The translations under genes and the position numbers were made by a program. The notes below the pieces were generated by a model. It had not been told where the DNA came from. It made no database searches and saw only the letters and a list, made by a program, of their open reading frames with translations. Shown one piece after another: positions 15,830 through 25,146 of a stretch of 64,000 nt of DNA; position 1 is the first letter of the stretch, and each line of letters opens with the position of its first letter. The DNA is from Hyphomicrobiales bacterium (GTDB taxonomy: Bacteria; Pseudomonadota; Alphaproteobacteria; Rhizobiales; Rhizobiaceae), in the NCBI GenBank assembly GCA_900469615.1, contig UBYA01000011.1, positions 496,001 through 560,000 of the forward strand. Reading direction: 5' to 3'.

Positions 15830-16139
15830 GTCGCTCTCGGTCTATCCGACGCCCGTGTCGGGCGGCCGGCAACAGCGCATGGCGCTTGCCATGTCGCCGG
15901 GATACATGTTGTTTGACGAAGCGAAGTCCGCACGCGGCTCCATGCCGGATGGCGAGTGGCGTGCTGCGTTCGGGATGCTGCCGGAGAAGAGAATGACCGT
16001 GAGCTGCGCTGCGCTTGAAATGGCGTTTGCCCGGGCTGTCTCGCATCCGGCCGCCTTTTTTCGTCACGGCGTTCTGGCTGGGATCGGCAGGCCGGAACGG
16101 ATCTTCGCGCCGCAAACATTTCTATCGAGCGTACATTGA
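15830..16139 (+). pseudogene. Relic of an amino-acid-type ABC transporter ATPase
   Basis: The frame carries an aligned but damaged series of ABC signatures. It reads SVYPTPVSGGRQQRMALA for the usual YPxQLSGGQQQRVAIA, then GYMLFDEAKSA for xxMLFDEPTSALDP, then MTVSCAALEMAFARAVS for MTMxVVTHEMxFARxVA, and ends RPERIFAPQTFLSSVH like the C-terminus of HisP/GlnQ-type ATPases. The Walker A half is absent and the spacing is compressed, so it cannot be functional. It ends by overlapping the FAD dehydrogenase start (TGATG). It suggests that a hydroxyproline importer operon once stood here and was lost, leaving only the tail. Confidence 0.7.
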
Positions 16140-17380
16140 TGACCAGATCTGATGTTATCGTTATCGGGGCCGGCGTAATCGGCCTTTCCGCCGCGATTGC
16201 AGCCCAGGCGCGCGGTCTGACCGTCGTGGTCGTGGAGCGCGAGGAACCGGCTGCCGGCGCTTCCGCCGGCAATGCCGGCGCCTTCGCCTTCACGGATATC
16301 CTGCCGCTTGCCTCCCCCGGCATTCTGAAGAAGGCGCCGAAGTGGCTGCTTGATCCGCTCGGGCCGCTTTCGGTGCCGCCCGCCTATGCGCTGCAGATCG
16401 CACCGTGGATGTTCCGGTTCTGGCGCGCCTGCCAGCCGTCGCGCGTCGCCCAATCCACGGCGGCCCAGACACGGTTGATGGATCTTTCGAAAGCGGAGCT
16501 GGAGCCTTTCCTTGCGCAGACCGACACCCTCTCCATGCTGCGCAAGGACGGCAACCTTCAGGTCTACGAAAGCGACGCGGAATTCCGTGCCTCGCTGCCC
16601 GGCTGGGAGGTGCGCCGCAATCACGGCATCGAATTCCGGCATGTGAAAGCCGAGGAGATGGCAGCGCTGCAGCCCGGGCTTGCAGCGCGTTTCATTCTCG
16701 GCACCTTTACGCCGGGCTGGTATTCCATTGCCGATCCGAAGCTTTACACCCTCGCGCTGGCGCAGCATTTTCGCAGCCGGGGCGGTGTCATCGAAACGGC
16801 GGAGATTTCGGCGCTTCGCGCGATCTCCGGCGGTGTCGAAGCGGTGGCGACGAATGGAAAGGTGCGTCAAGCCGGCAAGGCGGTGCTGGCTGCCGGCGCC
16901 TTCTCGCATCGGGTTGCCAGAACGCTCGGTGAGCGCATCCCGCTCGAAACCGAACGCGGCTACAATACGACGCTTCCGGCCGATGCCTTCGATCTGCGCA
17001 CGCAGATAACCTTCGGTGGCCATGGCTTCGTCGTCAGCAAGCTCTCGACCGGTATCCGTGTCGGTGGTGCGGTGGAACTGGGGGGACTGGCGCTGCCGGC
17101 GAATTTTCGGCGGTCCGAAGCCATGCTGCAGAAGGCGCGCGCCTTCCTGACCGGTCTCAAACCGGAGGGCGGCGTGCAATGGATGGGCTTCCGGCCATCG
17201 CTGCCGGACAGCCTGCCTGCCATCGGCCGCGCCAGGGCCACGCCGGATGTGATCTATGCCTTCGGTCATGGCCATCTCGGCTTGACCCAGTCGGCAGGCA
17301 CGGCGCGTCTCGTCGCCGACCTGCTGACGGGGCAGGACCCGGCGATCGATATCGCGCCGTTCTCGCCGCAACGCTTCTGA
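16139..17380 (+). CDS. FAD-dependent D-amino-acid (D-hydroxyproline) dehydrogenase
   Basis: 413-residue DadA-like flavoprotein. The N-terminal dinucleotide-binding loop is VIVIGAGVIGLSAAIAAQA, followed by the DadA-type segment GASAGNAGAFAFTDILPLASP. The C-terminal FAD motif GFRPSLPDSLPAIGRA leads to FGHGHLGLTQSAGTARLVA. In hydroxyproline breakdown, cis-4-hydroxy-D-proline is oxidised to 4-hydroxy-pyrroline-2-carboxylate by such enzymes, feeding the DapA-family deaminase. I start it at the ATG at 16139; a TTG one codon earlier is possible. It is translationally coupled to the ABC relic upstream. Confidence 0.85.
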   Translation: MTRSDVIVIGAGVIGLSAAIAAQARGLTVVVVEREEPAAGASAGNAGAFAFTDILPLASPGILKKAPKWLLDPLGPLSVPPAYALQIAPWMFRFWRACQPSRVAQSTAAQTRLMDLSKAELEPFLAQTDTLSMLRKDGNLQVYESDAEFRASLPGWEVRRNHGIEFRHVKAEEMAALQPGLAARFILGTFTPGWYSIADPKLYTLALAQHFRSRGGVIETAEISALRAISGGVEAVATNGKVRQAGKAVLAAGAFSHRVARTLGERIPLETERGYNTTLPADAFDLRTQITFGGHGFVVSKLSTGIRVGGAVELGGLALPANFRRSEAMLQKARAFLTGLKPEGGVQWMGFRPSLPDSLPAIGRARATPDVIYAFGHGHLGLTQSAGTARLVADLLTGQDPAIDIAPFSPQRF

Positions 17381-17455
17381 GGAAAACCGGCATGGCCATG
17401 GCCATTTTCTTTCAATCGGCGATCATGATCCCGTCGCATATGGATTTATGCTGAA

Positions 17456-19144
17456 ATGAACGACACGGCACCGGCTCTAAACATCATGGACGGCATGGCC
17501 GAGGGCCGTGTCGTCGCAACGCGGGAAGCGCTCAGCTTCTGGGGCGGGGTTGACCCCGCGACCGGTCGGGTCATCGATATCCATCATCCTCTGTGCGGCG
17601 AATGCATCACCGGCGCAGTGCTGATGATGCCGTCGAGCCGGGGCTCCTGCAGCGGGTCCGGCGTGCTGCTCGATCTCGCATTGACGGGCCGCGCGCCGGC
17701 AGCGCTGATCTTCTGCGAGGCCGAGGACGTCCTGACGCTGGGCGCGCTCGTCGCTGCCGAAATGTTCGGCCGGCCACTGCCGGTTGTGCGTCTCCGGCCG
17801 GATATCTTTTCCAGCCTGTCGCAGGCAAAGTCCGTTCGGATCGAGACGAACGCCATCGTGGCGGACAATCAGGCGATCCCGCTTCTTCCGCCTGCCGCCT
17901 CCGCGCTTTCGCTGACGGACGCGGACCGGTCCATGCTGGAAGGCGGCGAAGGCGTCGCGGTTGCCCAGGCCATGCGGATACTGACTGCCATGGCGGCGCA
18001 ACAGGGCGCCGTCTCTCTGGTCGACGTCACGCAGGGCCATATCGACGGCTGCATCTATGCGAGCCCCGCCAATCTGATCTTTGCCGAGAGGATGGCGGAG
18101 CTTGGCGCGCGCGTGCGCGTGCCGACCACTATGAACGCTATTTCCGTCGATCGCGCCAACTGGCGGTTGCAGGGCGTGCCGGAAGCTTTCGGCGATCCGG
18201 CCGCGCGTCTGGCGGACGCCTATGTGCGCATGGGCTGTCGCCCGACTTTCACCTGTTCGCCCTATCTGCTCGACAGTGCGCCGGGCATCGGCGAAGCCAT
18301 AGGCTGGGCCGAATCCAATGCTGTCATCTTTGCCAATAGCGTGCTCGGCGCGCGTACGGCCAAGCATCCCGATTTCCTCGATCTCTGTATCGCGCTGACA
18401 GGGCGTGCGCCGCTTTCGGGCGTCTATCTGGATGAAAATCGAAGGGCCGCGCGCATCCTCGATGTGGAACTGCCCGACCGCCGCAACGACGCCTTCTGGC
18501 CGCTCATCGGCTATCTCGCCGGCAAGGCTTCTCCGGATCGCATTCCGCTATTGCGCGGTCTTGCGGCCGGAAATCCGTCACACGACGATCTGAAGGCACT
18601 CTGCGCCGCCTTCGGCACGACCTCCGCTGCACCCATGCTGCATGTCGAAGGGGTGACGCCCGAGGCATGCGGCGCTGAGCATCCCGATGCCGACGGTCGC
18701 GCCATCACGCGCGCAGACATGGCGGCGGCCTGGAGTATGCTCAACGAAGGCCCGGAAGAGGTCGAACTTGTCGCCATCGGCAGTCCGCATGCCTCGCTTG
18801 CCGAGTGCCATGCGCTCGCCGATGCATTTGCGGGGCGGCGTCGCCGGCCTGAGGTGATGGTCATCGTTACGGCAGGACGCGACGTCATCGCCGCAGCCGA
18901 AGCGGACGGCGCGCTCGCGCGGCTGCGCGACAGCGGCATACAGGTTCTGCCGGATCTCTGCTGGTGTTCGATCTCCGAACCGGTCTTTCCGCCGGGAACA
19001 CGGGCGGTCATGACGAATTCAGGCAAATATGCGCATTACGGGCCGGGTCTCAGCGGTCGTGCCGTGCGTTTCGGCAGCCTTGCCGATTGTGTCGAGGCGG
19101 CTGTCTCAGGCCGTGTTCCGACGGCTTTGCCGAACTGGCTATAA
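17456..19144 (+). CDS. Fused aconitase X, probable cis-3-hydroxy-L-proline dehydratase
   Basis: 562 residues. The small swivelling domain (DUF126) occupies about 1-140 with the active-site loop [20 protein letters not shown], and the large domain (DUF521) fills the rest. Conserved large-domain pieces are [57 protein letters not shown] and [12 protein letters not shown], whose cysteines are likely Fe-S ligands. Single-chain AcnX proteins of this type dehydrate cis-3-hydroxy-L-proline to pyrroline-2-carboxylate. With the Ldh2-family reductase nearby, that completes a route to L-proline. It follows the FAD dehydrogenase by 75 bp in the same direction. Confidence 0.88.
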   Translation: MNDTAPALNIMDGMAEGRVVATREALSFWGGVDPATGRVIDIHHPLCGECITGAVLMMPSSRGSCSGSGVLLDLALTGRAPAALIFCEAEDVLTLGALVAAEMFGRPLPVVRLRPDIFSSLSQAKSVRIETNAIVADNQAIPLLPPAASALSLTDADRSMLEGGEGVAVAQAMRILTAMAAQQGAVSLVDVTQGHIDGCIYASPANLIFAERMAELGARVRVPTTMNAISVDRANWRLQGVPEAFGDPAARLADAYVRMGCRPTFTCSPYLLDSAPGIGEAIGWAESNAVIFANSVLGARTAKHPDFLDLCIALTGRAPLSGVYLDENRRAARILDVELPDRRNDAFWPLIGYLAGKASPDRIPLLRGLAAGNPSHDDLKALCAAFGTTSAAPMLHVEGVTPEACGAEHPDADGRAITRADMAAAWSMLNEGPEEVELVAIGSPHASLAECHALADAFAGRRRRPEVMVIVTAGRDVIAAAEADGALARLRDSGIQVLPDLCWCSISEPVFPPGTRAVMTNSGKYAHYGPGLSGRAVRFGSLADCVEAAVSGRVPTALPNWL

Positions 19145-19236
19145 GCGGCATCGGCATCGGTAGCCGTTGATCCGAAGCGCGCTCCGTTGGGAGCGGGATT
19201 TCGCAGCATCTCGTCATGGGCGATCGGGCGCGACCG

Positions 19237-19259
19237 TTCGGGGACAGTCGCTCCCCGAA
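19237..19259. repeat. Inverted repeat upstream of GntR regulator 2
   Basis: TTCGGGGA and TCCCCGAA form an 8-bp perfect stem with a 7-base loop, 72 bp before the regulator's start. It lacks a T-run on the plus strand, so it is more likely an operator or leader hairpin than a terminator. Confidence 0.35.
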
Positions 19260-19330
19260 AAGCGCCACCTTGCGCCCGTGAAGCAGATCACGATATTGAG
19301 GCCTACGCCATTTCCTGGGACAACGACCGT

Positions 19331-20005
19331 ATGCCTCTGAACGCCGATGAAATGCCCAATCTGGGAAAGGTGCCGAGCACATCCGATGTGATCCTGAAAT
19401 TCATCCGGGATTCCATCGCGGACGGCTCCCTCGACGAGGGCGAACCTATTCGCCAGGACGACGTCGCCCGCCTCTTCAACGTCAGCAAGATTCCTGTGCG
19501 CGAGGCGCTGAAGCGCCTGGAGGCCGAGGGGCTGGTCGAGTTCCACCGCAACAAGGGGGCGGTCGTCACCAGCGTATCCGAACCGGAGATCGTGCAGATC
19601 TTCGAAGTGCGCGCCATCTTGGAATCGAATGCGCTCAGGCTCTCCATTCCTTTCATGACGGAAGAGACGTTCGAAAAGGCCCAGGCTTATTGCGATGCAT
19701 TTGCGCAGGAGGCCGATGTGGCGCGCTGGTCGGAGCTGAACTGGCGGTTTCACAGCTGCCTCTATGAAGACGCCCGCAGACCCTATCTCGTCAGCACGAT
19801 CCGCTCCGTCAACGATCGGCTGGAGCGCTATTTGCGGGTACAGCTCACCCTGTCTCACGGCAAGGAAACGGCGGATCGCGAGCATCGCGAACTGCTGGCG
19901 CTCTGCAGGAAGGGCGATGCGGAAAAGGTCTGCGCCTTTCTGACCGATCACATCATGCGGGCGTGTCAGTCGCTGTTGCATCATCTGCCAAACCGCCGAA
20001 GCTGA
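19331..20005 (+). CDS. GntR-family (FCD) transcriptional regulator 2
   Basis: 224 residues. The winged helix-turn-helix at about 18-75 contains EPIRQDDVARLFNVSKIPVR and EALKRLEAEGLVEF, and the FCD effector domain follows (IFEVRAILESNALRLSI, LNWRFHSCLYEDA). I start it at the ATG at 19331; longer frames add low-complexity sequence from the gap. It is the last gene of the hydroxyproline block and converges with the SDR gene. It may regulate the AcnX/FAD dehydrogenase genes, but no second motif distinguishing its targets was found. Confidence 0.85.
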   Translation: MPLNADEMPNLGKVPSTSDVILKFIRDSIADGSLDEGEPIRQDDVARLFNVSKIPVREALKRLEAEGLVEFHRNKGAVVTSVSEPEIVQIFEVRAILESNALRLSIPFMTEETFEKAQAYCDAFAQEADVARWSELNWRFHSCLYEDARRPYLVSTIRSVNDRLERYLRVQLTLSHGKETADREHRELLALCRKGDAEKVCAFLTDHIMRACQSLLHHLPNRRS

Positions 20006-20147
20006 CGTTCGGCAGGCAGCATTTCACCTTTTGCCATGCCGGCGGATAAGGCATTTGCGTTTTGAGCGGAGGCATGGAAAAGCTCCACCGCTCGTTTTCA
20101 AGCAATCGCGGATGCGAAAACCGCTTTGCACTGGCGCCGGAATTGCC

Positions 20148-20909
20148 TCAGACGATCGTTTCGCCACCGTCGACGACGAGGATCTGTCCTGTCATATAGG
20201 AGGATCGGTCGGAAACGAGGAAGAGGATAGGTTCGGCGATTTCCGAAACGTCGGCCCACCGTCCGAGCGGCACCTTTTCGGCGATATAGTCTTCGATGGC
20301 GCCGCGGCCGCCCATTTGCGCGATGAACGGCGCGTTGAATGGCGTGTCGACCCAGCCGGGGCAGAGCGCGTTGACCCGGATGCCGAACCGGGCATAGTCG
20401 CCTGCCATCTGCCGTGTCATGGCGATGACGGCATGCTTGGACGTGGTGTAGGCGATCATCTCGCGATCGTAGAGTACGCCCGAAGAAGACGAGGTGTTGA
20501 GAATGACGCCCTTGCCCGCCTGTTTCATGATCGGCATGACGAGGCGCGACGCCATGAAATGCGCGCGCACGTTCAGGTTCCACGACTTGTCGAAACCGGC
20601 GATCGCGACCTCTTCCAGATTGCCGGCGACCTGGGCGCCGGCATGATTGTGAAGGATATCGATGCGGCCGTGCCGTGCGGCAATCGCAGCAATACCGGCT
20701 TCGAGCGCCTGATCGTCCGTTACGTCGAGGCTCAGGCTTTCCGCGCTGTTGCCGGCCTTGGCGATCTGGCTCACGGTCTCTTCGGCATTCTCCCGGTCGA
20801 TGTCGGCTGCGATCACATGCGCGCCTTCGCGCGCCATGATGAGCGCGCCGGCGCGGCCGATGCCGGAGCCCGCTCCGGTGACGATTGCGACCCGATCCTT
20901 GAGTATCAT
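20148..20909 (-). CDS. SDR-family oxidoreductase
   Basis: 253-residue classical short-chain dehydrogenase. It has the TGAGSGIG cofactor loop (11-18), acidic D36 or D38 in AADIDRE suggesting NAD preference, an altered NNAG motif (HNHAG, 87-91), catalytic serine near 140-142, and Y154-x3-K158 (AYTTSKHA). The C-terminus ends VDGG as usual. The ATG follows AGGGA. It is the last gene of an operon with a Pot-type ABC importer, so it probably oxidises or reduces the imported compound or its product. The change of NNAG to HNHAG is mildly unusual. Confidence 0.87.
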   Translation of the reverse strand: MILKDRVAIVTGAGSGIGRAGALIMAREGAHVIAADIDRENAEETVSQIAKAGNSAESLSLDVTDDQALEAGIAAIAARHGRIDILHNHAGAQVAGNLEEVAIAGFDKSWNLNVRAHFMASRLVMPIMKQAGKGVILNTSSSSGVLYDREMIAYTTSKHAVIAMTRQMAGDYARFGIRVNALCPGWVDTPFNAPFIAQMGGRGAIEDYIAEKVPLGRWADVSEIAEPILFLVSDRSSYMTGQILVVDGGETIV

Positions 20910-20922
20910 GATTTTTCCCTGG

Positions 20923-21735
20923 TCAGTTTGTCGTTGTCTTTTCGCGCATCAGGAAACGCGCGATGAGAATGAGGGCGAGCGAGGCGATCAGCACCATCGT
21001 CGCGATCGCATTGATTTCCGGCGTCACGCCGCGGCGGATGGAGGCGAAAACGTAGATCGGCAATGTCGTGTTCGATCCTGCGACGAAGAAGGCGATGATG
21101 AAATCGTCGAAGGAAAAGGTGAAGGCCAGTAGGAAGCCGGCAAGGATCGACGGCATGATCTGCGGTAGCACGATCTGCCGGAAGGTGGTCAGCGGCGTGG
21201 CGTAGAGATCGCTGGAGGCTTCGACGATATCGCGTCCGAGGCTGGCGATACGCGCCTTCACGATCATCGTCACCAGCGCCATGGTGAAGAGGCCGTGCGC
21301 CGCGATGATCGAGCCGTAGCCGAGTGAGAATTTCGGCGGCTGGTCGCCCGGCCAGACGGCAGCGATCAGCGGATTGACGATGCCGAAGACCTCGACCAGC
21401 GCCACCAGCGTCGCGATGCCGATGACGACGCCGGGGACGACGATGGCGGCGGCGAAGAGCCCGTCGAAAACGGCGCGGGCGCGGGGACCGAGCCGTTCGA
21501 GACCGATTGCCGCCATCGTGCCGAAGATCGCGGCCAGTGCCGCACTGGTAAAGGCGATGATGAGGCTGTTTTGCAGCGCTTCCATCAGAAAGGTATTCGA
21601 CAGCGCCCGACCGTACCATTGCGTCGAGAAGCCGGTGAACTCGCTCGCATTGCGGCCCGCATTGAAGGAGAACAGGACGACGAGCGCGATCGGCGTATAG
21701 AGGAACAGATAGACGAAGGTGACGAGCGCGCGCAT
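20923..21735 (-). CDS. ABC transporter permease, PotC-like
   Basis: 270-residue inner-membrane permease with about six hydrophobic helices. The EAA-loop is VEASSDLYATPLTTFRQIVLPQIMPS (about 180-205). The order of genes and the sequence RALVTFVYLFLYTPIALVVLFSFN place it in the spermidine/putrescine (2-component permease) group. Its start overlaps the stop of the partner permease (ATGA), indicating translational coupling. Substrates in this group include polyamines, opines and other cationic amines. Confidence 0.88.
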   Translation of the reverse strand: MRALVTFVYLFLYTPIALVVLFSFNAGRNASEFTGFSTQWYGRALSNTFLMEALQNSLIIAFTSAALAAIFGTMAAIGLERLGPRARAVFDGLFAAAIVVPGVVIGIATLVALVEVFGIVNPLIAAVWPGDQPPKFSLGYGSIIAAHGLFTMALVTMIVKARIASLGRDIVEASSDLYATPLTTFRQIVLPQIMPSILAGFLLAFTFSFDDFIIAFFVAGSNTTLPIYVFASIRRGVTPEINAIATMVLIASLALILIARFLMREKTTTN

Positions 21736-22601
21736 CAGACGAGATCCACCTGGCGGGTGCCGGCAACGCGCCAGGCGATGCGCATGGCGACCAGCAATAC
21801 GATGACGACGACGGCAACGAGAGTCACCGCGATTGCCGATCCGAACGGCCAGTTGCGCGACTGCAGGAAGAGATCGACAAGCGCGTTGCCGATGAAGAAC
21901 ACCTTGCCGCCGCCGAGCAGCTGCGGGATGAGATATTCGCCGAGCAGCAGGATCGTCACCAGCGCCACGCCGGTCATCACACCGGGCAACGACAGCGGCA
22001 GCGTAATGCCGAAGAAGGTCGAGACGGGCTTGGCGCCGAGGTCGGCGGAGGCCTCCAGCAAGCGCCGGTCGAGCTTTTCGAGGCTGACGTAGATCGGCAT
22101 GATCATCAGCGGCAGATAGCCGTAGACGATGCCGAGCAGCACCGCGCCGGGCGTGTTGATGAGCCTGACGTTTTCTATTCCCAGGAACTCGAGCAGATGC
22201 GGAATGCCGCGCGCGCCGAGCAGGTACATCCAGGCGTAGGTGCGAACGAGGAGGCTGGTCCAGAAGGGAACGACGACGAGCGAAACGAGCAGCAGGCGGC
22301 GCTGCGGGCTTGCCTTGACGGCGAGATAATAGGCGACCGGATAGGCGACGAGCAGGCAGGCGGCCGCGCCGATCGGCGCGAGGATCAGCGTATTGACGAA
22401 GGCGGCCGCGCGCGAGCCGAGATTGGCGAATTGCGCGAAGGTGAAAGCGGCCTGATAGCCGCCTTCCGGCGCGCGTTCGCCGAAGGCAAAGACGATGATG
22501 GCGATGAAGGGCAGCACCAGGAAGACGAACAGCCAGATACTTGCCGGACCGACAAGGGCAGCGGTGACGAGACGCCGTTTGGTGGCAGGGTTAAGGGGCA
22601 T
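21735..22601 (-). CDS. ABC transporter permease, PotB-like
   Basis: 288-residue permease with six predicted membrane helices. The EAA-loop region reads LLEASADLGAKPVSTFFGITLPLSLPG. The N-terminal helix LVGPASIWLFVFLVLPFIAIIV is typical of PotB/PotH. It pairs with the downstream PotC-like permease. It is preceded by an intercistronic hairpin that separates it from the substrate-binding-protein gene. Confidence 0.88.
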   Translation of the reverse strand: MPLNPATKRRLVTAALVGPASIWLFVFLVLPFIAIIVFAFGERAPEGGYQAAFTFAQFANLGSRAAAFVNTLILAPIGAAACLLVAYPVAYYLAVKASPQRRLLLVSLVVVPFWTSLLVRTYAWMYLLGARGIPHLLEFLGIENVRLINTPGAVLLGIVYGYLPLMIMPIYVSLEKLDRRLLEASADLGAKPVSTFFGITLPLSLPGVMTGVALVTILLLGEYLIPQLLGGGKVFFIGNALVDLFLQSRNWPFGSAIAVTLVAVVVIVLLVAMRIAWRVAGTRQVDLV

Positions 22602-22637
22602 CGAAAGGTTCTTTATCCGCCGGTTCTAAGCGCGAAG

Positions 22638-22669
22638 CCGATCCCTCCCGTCGTAGCGGAAGGGATCGG
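22638..22669 (-). other. Intercistronic hairpin after the Pot-type binding-protein gene
   Basis: CCGATCCCT and AGGGATCGG form a 9-bp stem, with further pairing inside, in the 84-bp gap between the binding-protein gene and the permease gene. There is no T-run, so transcription probably continues. Hairpins in this position commonly protect the upstream binding-protein message and let it be made in excess over the permeases. Confidence 0.55.
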
Positions 22670-22685
22670 AGTTGGGCGAGGGCGA

Positions 22686-23849
22686 TCAGGCCGACTTGAA
22701 GCGCGCCATCAGTTCGGCGCGGCTCGGATCGGTGAGCGTTACGGCGGCGCCGAATTCCAGCGGCGTCAGCGAGGCTTCATCCGGATAGACGATCTTGTTC
22801 GACGTGATCTCCTTCGGCAGCAGCGCGATGACGCGGCTGTCGGTGGTCGGCGCGCCGTTGGCGATGTGCTCCTTCACCGCGTTCTTGGGGTCCATGAGAT
22901 AGTTGAGCAGCGCGTAACCGGCCGCCTTGTTCGGTGCGTCCTTCGGGATCGCATAGTAGTCGGTCCAGATTTCGCCGCCGTCCTTGCCGAGTATATATTC
23001 AAGCTCGGGCATATCACGGTTGAGCTGCGCGCCGTCATTGGTCCAGCACATGGTCAGCCATGCATCGGTCGAACGCATCGACGGCTGGTAATCGGAATTG
23101 ATGGCGAAGAGATGCGGCTTGACCTTGATCAGCAGTTCCTCGGCCTTGGCAAGCTCTTCCGGCTTGATCGAATTGAAGTCGTAGCCGAGAGAGACGAGCG
23201 CGCTGCCGATGGTGGTCAACTGATAGTCGTGCACCATGGCGCGGCCATCGGCCTCCGTCTGGGCGATTTCGAAGAAGTCCTTCCAGCTCGAAAGCTTCGT
23301 CTTGATCTTCTTGGTGTTGACGGAGAAGCCCGTCGTGCCCCAGTTTTTCGGCACGGCGTAGGTCTTGCCCTCGACCTGCCCTTCCTTGGTGAAGCGCGGG
23401 CTCTCGCTCGCCTGGCTGAAGTTCGGGATCTTCGACAGATCGAGCTCCTCGATCAGGCCGAGCTTGTGGTAGGTCGAGATCGTGTAGTTGGTCGGCACGA
23501 ACAGCGACCAGCCGGAGGCGCCTGCCTGCAGCTTTGCGAGCATTTCCTCGTTCGAACCGAAAACATTGACCTCGACCGCGACGCCCGTCGCCGCCTTGAA
23601 GTTCTCGAAGGTCGCCGGGTCGTGATAGTTCGGCCAAGTGGCGATCGACATCTGCGTGCCGAGGTCGCCCGCGGCATAGGCCGGGGTCGACAGTGCGCCC
23701 GGGACGCGCGACAGCACCGCGGTCGCAAGGCCGAGGCCGGTAATGCCCAGGAAGTGACGACGGCTGACGGAGCCGCGCTTCAGGCGCATGAACTCATCCA
23801 TGAAGCCTTCGGCGGAGATGGGAAGATTGTCCTTATAATCCTTGCTCAT
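22686..23849 (-). CDS. ABC transporter substrate-binding protein, PotD-like, Tat-exported
   Basis: 387 residues. A twin-arginine signal (VSRRHFLGITGLGLATAVL, arginines near 29-30) precedes a mature cluster-D periplasmic binding protein (IATWPNYHDPATFENFKAAT, KNWGTTGFSVNTKKI, YAIPKDAPNKAAGYALLNYL). The unusual feature is a 27-residue hydrophilic leader before the twin arginines. It is the periplasmic receptor of the Pot-type importer. The ATG follows AGGGAAC. Whether the ligand is a polyamine is not decided by sequence; the acidic residues contacting amines were not mapped. Confidence 0.87.
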   Translation of the reverse strand: MSKDYKDNLPISAEGFMDEFMRLKRGSVSRRHFLGITGLGLATAVLSRVPGALSTPAYAAGDLGTQMSIATWPNYHDPATFENFKAATGVAVEVNVFGSNEEMLAKLQAGASGWSLFVPTNYTISTYHKLGLIEELDLSKIPNFSQASESPRFTKEGQVEGKTYAVPKNWGTTGFSVNTKKIKTKLSSWKDFFEIAQTEADGRAMVHDYQLTTIGSALVSLGYDFNSIKPEELAKAEELLIKVKPHLFAINSDYQPSMRSTDAWLTMCWTNDGAQLNRDMPELEYILGKDGGEIWTDYYAIPKDAPNKAAGYALLNYLMDPKNAVKEHIANGAPTTDSRVIALLPKEITSNKIVYPDEASLTPLEFGAAVTLTDPSRAELMARFKSA

Positions 23850-23869
23850 GATGCTGTTCCCTTTTTGGT

Positions 23870-25009
23870 TTATGCATTCGATGCTGGAAAGACATGTAAG
23901 GCTGTGGGATCGAAGCCGAGGAAGACCTGTTCGCCCGGCCCCACGAGATCGCTTTCGTTCATGTTGCGGCGATCCGATGTAATCAGGAAATCGCCGAGCC
24001 CGGGGACGGTGACTGCGTATTCGGCGGATGAACCCAGGAAAATGCGGTGCGTCACCGTGCCCTTGAAGGACATGCCGGCTGAGGCCATGTCGCGGCTCAG
24101 ATGGATTGCCTCCGGCCGCAGCGCTGCGATCGCCGACCCCGGCGGAACGCGCTTGCCGGCCGAAATCGCCGAGCCGTCGGCCAGTCGAAGCGTCTCGCCG
24201 TCTGCTTCCATCGTCGCTTCTATGCGGTTCGTCTTGCCGACGAAATCGGCGACGAAGAGATCCGCGGGATGGTCATAGACGTCCTGCGGCGTGCCGAGCT
24301 GGCGGATGCGGCCCGCACTCATGACGCAAACGATATCGGCCATCGACAGCGCCTCCTCCTGGTCGTGGGTGACGAGAACGAAGGTGATGCCGAGCTCGCG
24401 CTGCAGCGTCTGCAGCTCGATCTGCATGGCCGAGCGCAGCTTCTTGTCGAGCGCGGCGAGCGGCTCGTCGAGCAGCAGTACGGAGGGGCGATTGACGATG
24501 GCGCGCGCCAGCGCGACGCGCTGCTGCTGCCCGCCCGACATTTCATGGATGCGCCGCTTGGCAAAGCCGCCGAGGCGAACCATCTCCAGGGCTTCGGCGA
24601 CGCGACGGTCGATTTCGGCGGCCCTGATCTTCGGCCGCGTCTGCTTCAGCCCATAGGCGACGTTCTGCTCGACGTTGAAATGCGGAAACAGCGCGTAATG
24701 CTGGAACACCATGTTGACCGGGCGACGATAGGCCGGAACGCCGTTCATCTCGCGTCCGTCGATCAGCACGGTGCCTTCGCTCGGCTGCTCGAAGCCGCCG
24801 ATCATGCGCAGGCATGTCGTCTTGCCGCAGCCGGAAGGCCCGAGAAGCGCCAGGAATGCCCCCTTGGGCACATTGAGATTGATGTCCGTCACGGCGGTCA
24901 CGGCGCCATAGGCCTTCGTGACCGAACGGAATTCGATATCGTTCGTTGAAGCGGATGCCACGTCTGTTCCCTGCGGTTGGTCGGCAGTCTTTCCCTGCCT
25001 TATTGCCAC
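23870..25009 (-). CDS. ABC transporter ATP-binding protein, PotA-like
   Basis: 379 residues. Walker A GPSGCGKTTCLR (about 57-68), Q-loop region NMVFQHYALFPH, signature MSGGQQQRVALARAI, Walker B VLLLDEPLAALD and the H-loop VTHDQEEA are all intact. A C-terminal TOBE domain follows from about 285. It energises the Pot-type importer. The start is a GTG at 25009 with a weak ribosome site, so the exact N-terminus is uncertain. It is the first gene of the operon and diverges from the LuxR-type regulator. Confidence 0.88.
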   Translation of the reverse strand: MAIRQGKTADQPQGTDVASASTNDIEFRSVTKAYGAVTAVTDINLNVPKGAFLALLGPSGCGKTTCLRMIGGFEQPSEGTVLIDGREMNGVPAYRRPVNMVFQHYALFPHFNVEQNVAYGLKQTRPKIRAAEIDRRVAEALEMVRLGGFAKRRIHEMSGGQQQRVALARAIVNRPSVLLLDEPLAALDKKLRSAMQIELQTLQRELGITFVLVTHDQEEALSMADIVCVMSAGRIRQLGTPQDVYDHPADLFVADFVGKTNRIEATMEADGETLRLADGSAISAGKRVPPGSAIAALRPEAIHLSRDMASAGMSFKGTVTHRIFLGSSAEYAVTVPGLGDFLITSDRRNMNESDLVGPGEQVFLGFDPTALHVFPASNA

Positions 25010-25046
25010 CGTCGTTAAGGAAAGAGTAAGCCCGAGCTTCTTGCGA

Positions 25047-25100
25047 GGTATATACCCCGAAAGAGGTATTTTCGTGCGGAATGCTTCGTGGAAGGTATAT
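25047..25100. promoter_or_regulatory. Divergent promoter region with repeated GGTATA boxes
   Basis: Between the importer ATPase gene and the LuxR-type gene there is a perfect GGTATATACC palindrome (25047-25056), a partial copy AGGTATT (25064-25070) and another GGTATAT (25094-25100). Repeats in a shared promoter beside a LuxR-type gene are a plausible binding array for that regulator, and part may be -10 sequence. Confidence 0.4.
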
Positions 25101-25146
25101 ATAGGGCTGCGCTTGCTGGCGCGGGGCGGCAGGGGGGATCCGTCAT

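Noticed and set aside
14059..16323. 754-codon minus-strand frame
   Set aside because: It is a shadow of the semialdehyde dehydrogenase and FAD dehydrogenase genes, with no recognisable domain.
22197..24278. 693-codon plus-strand frame through the Pot-type importer genes
   Set aside because: It is the antisense shadow of GC-rich genes on the other strand, which have intact motifs and ribosome sites.
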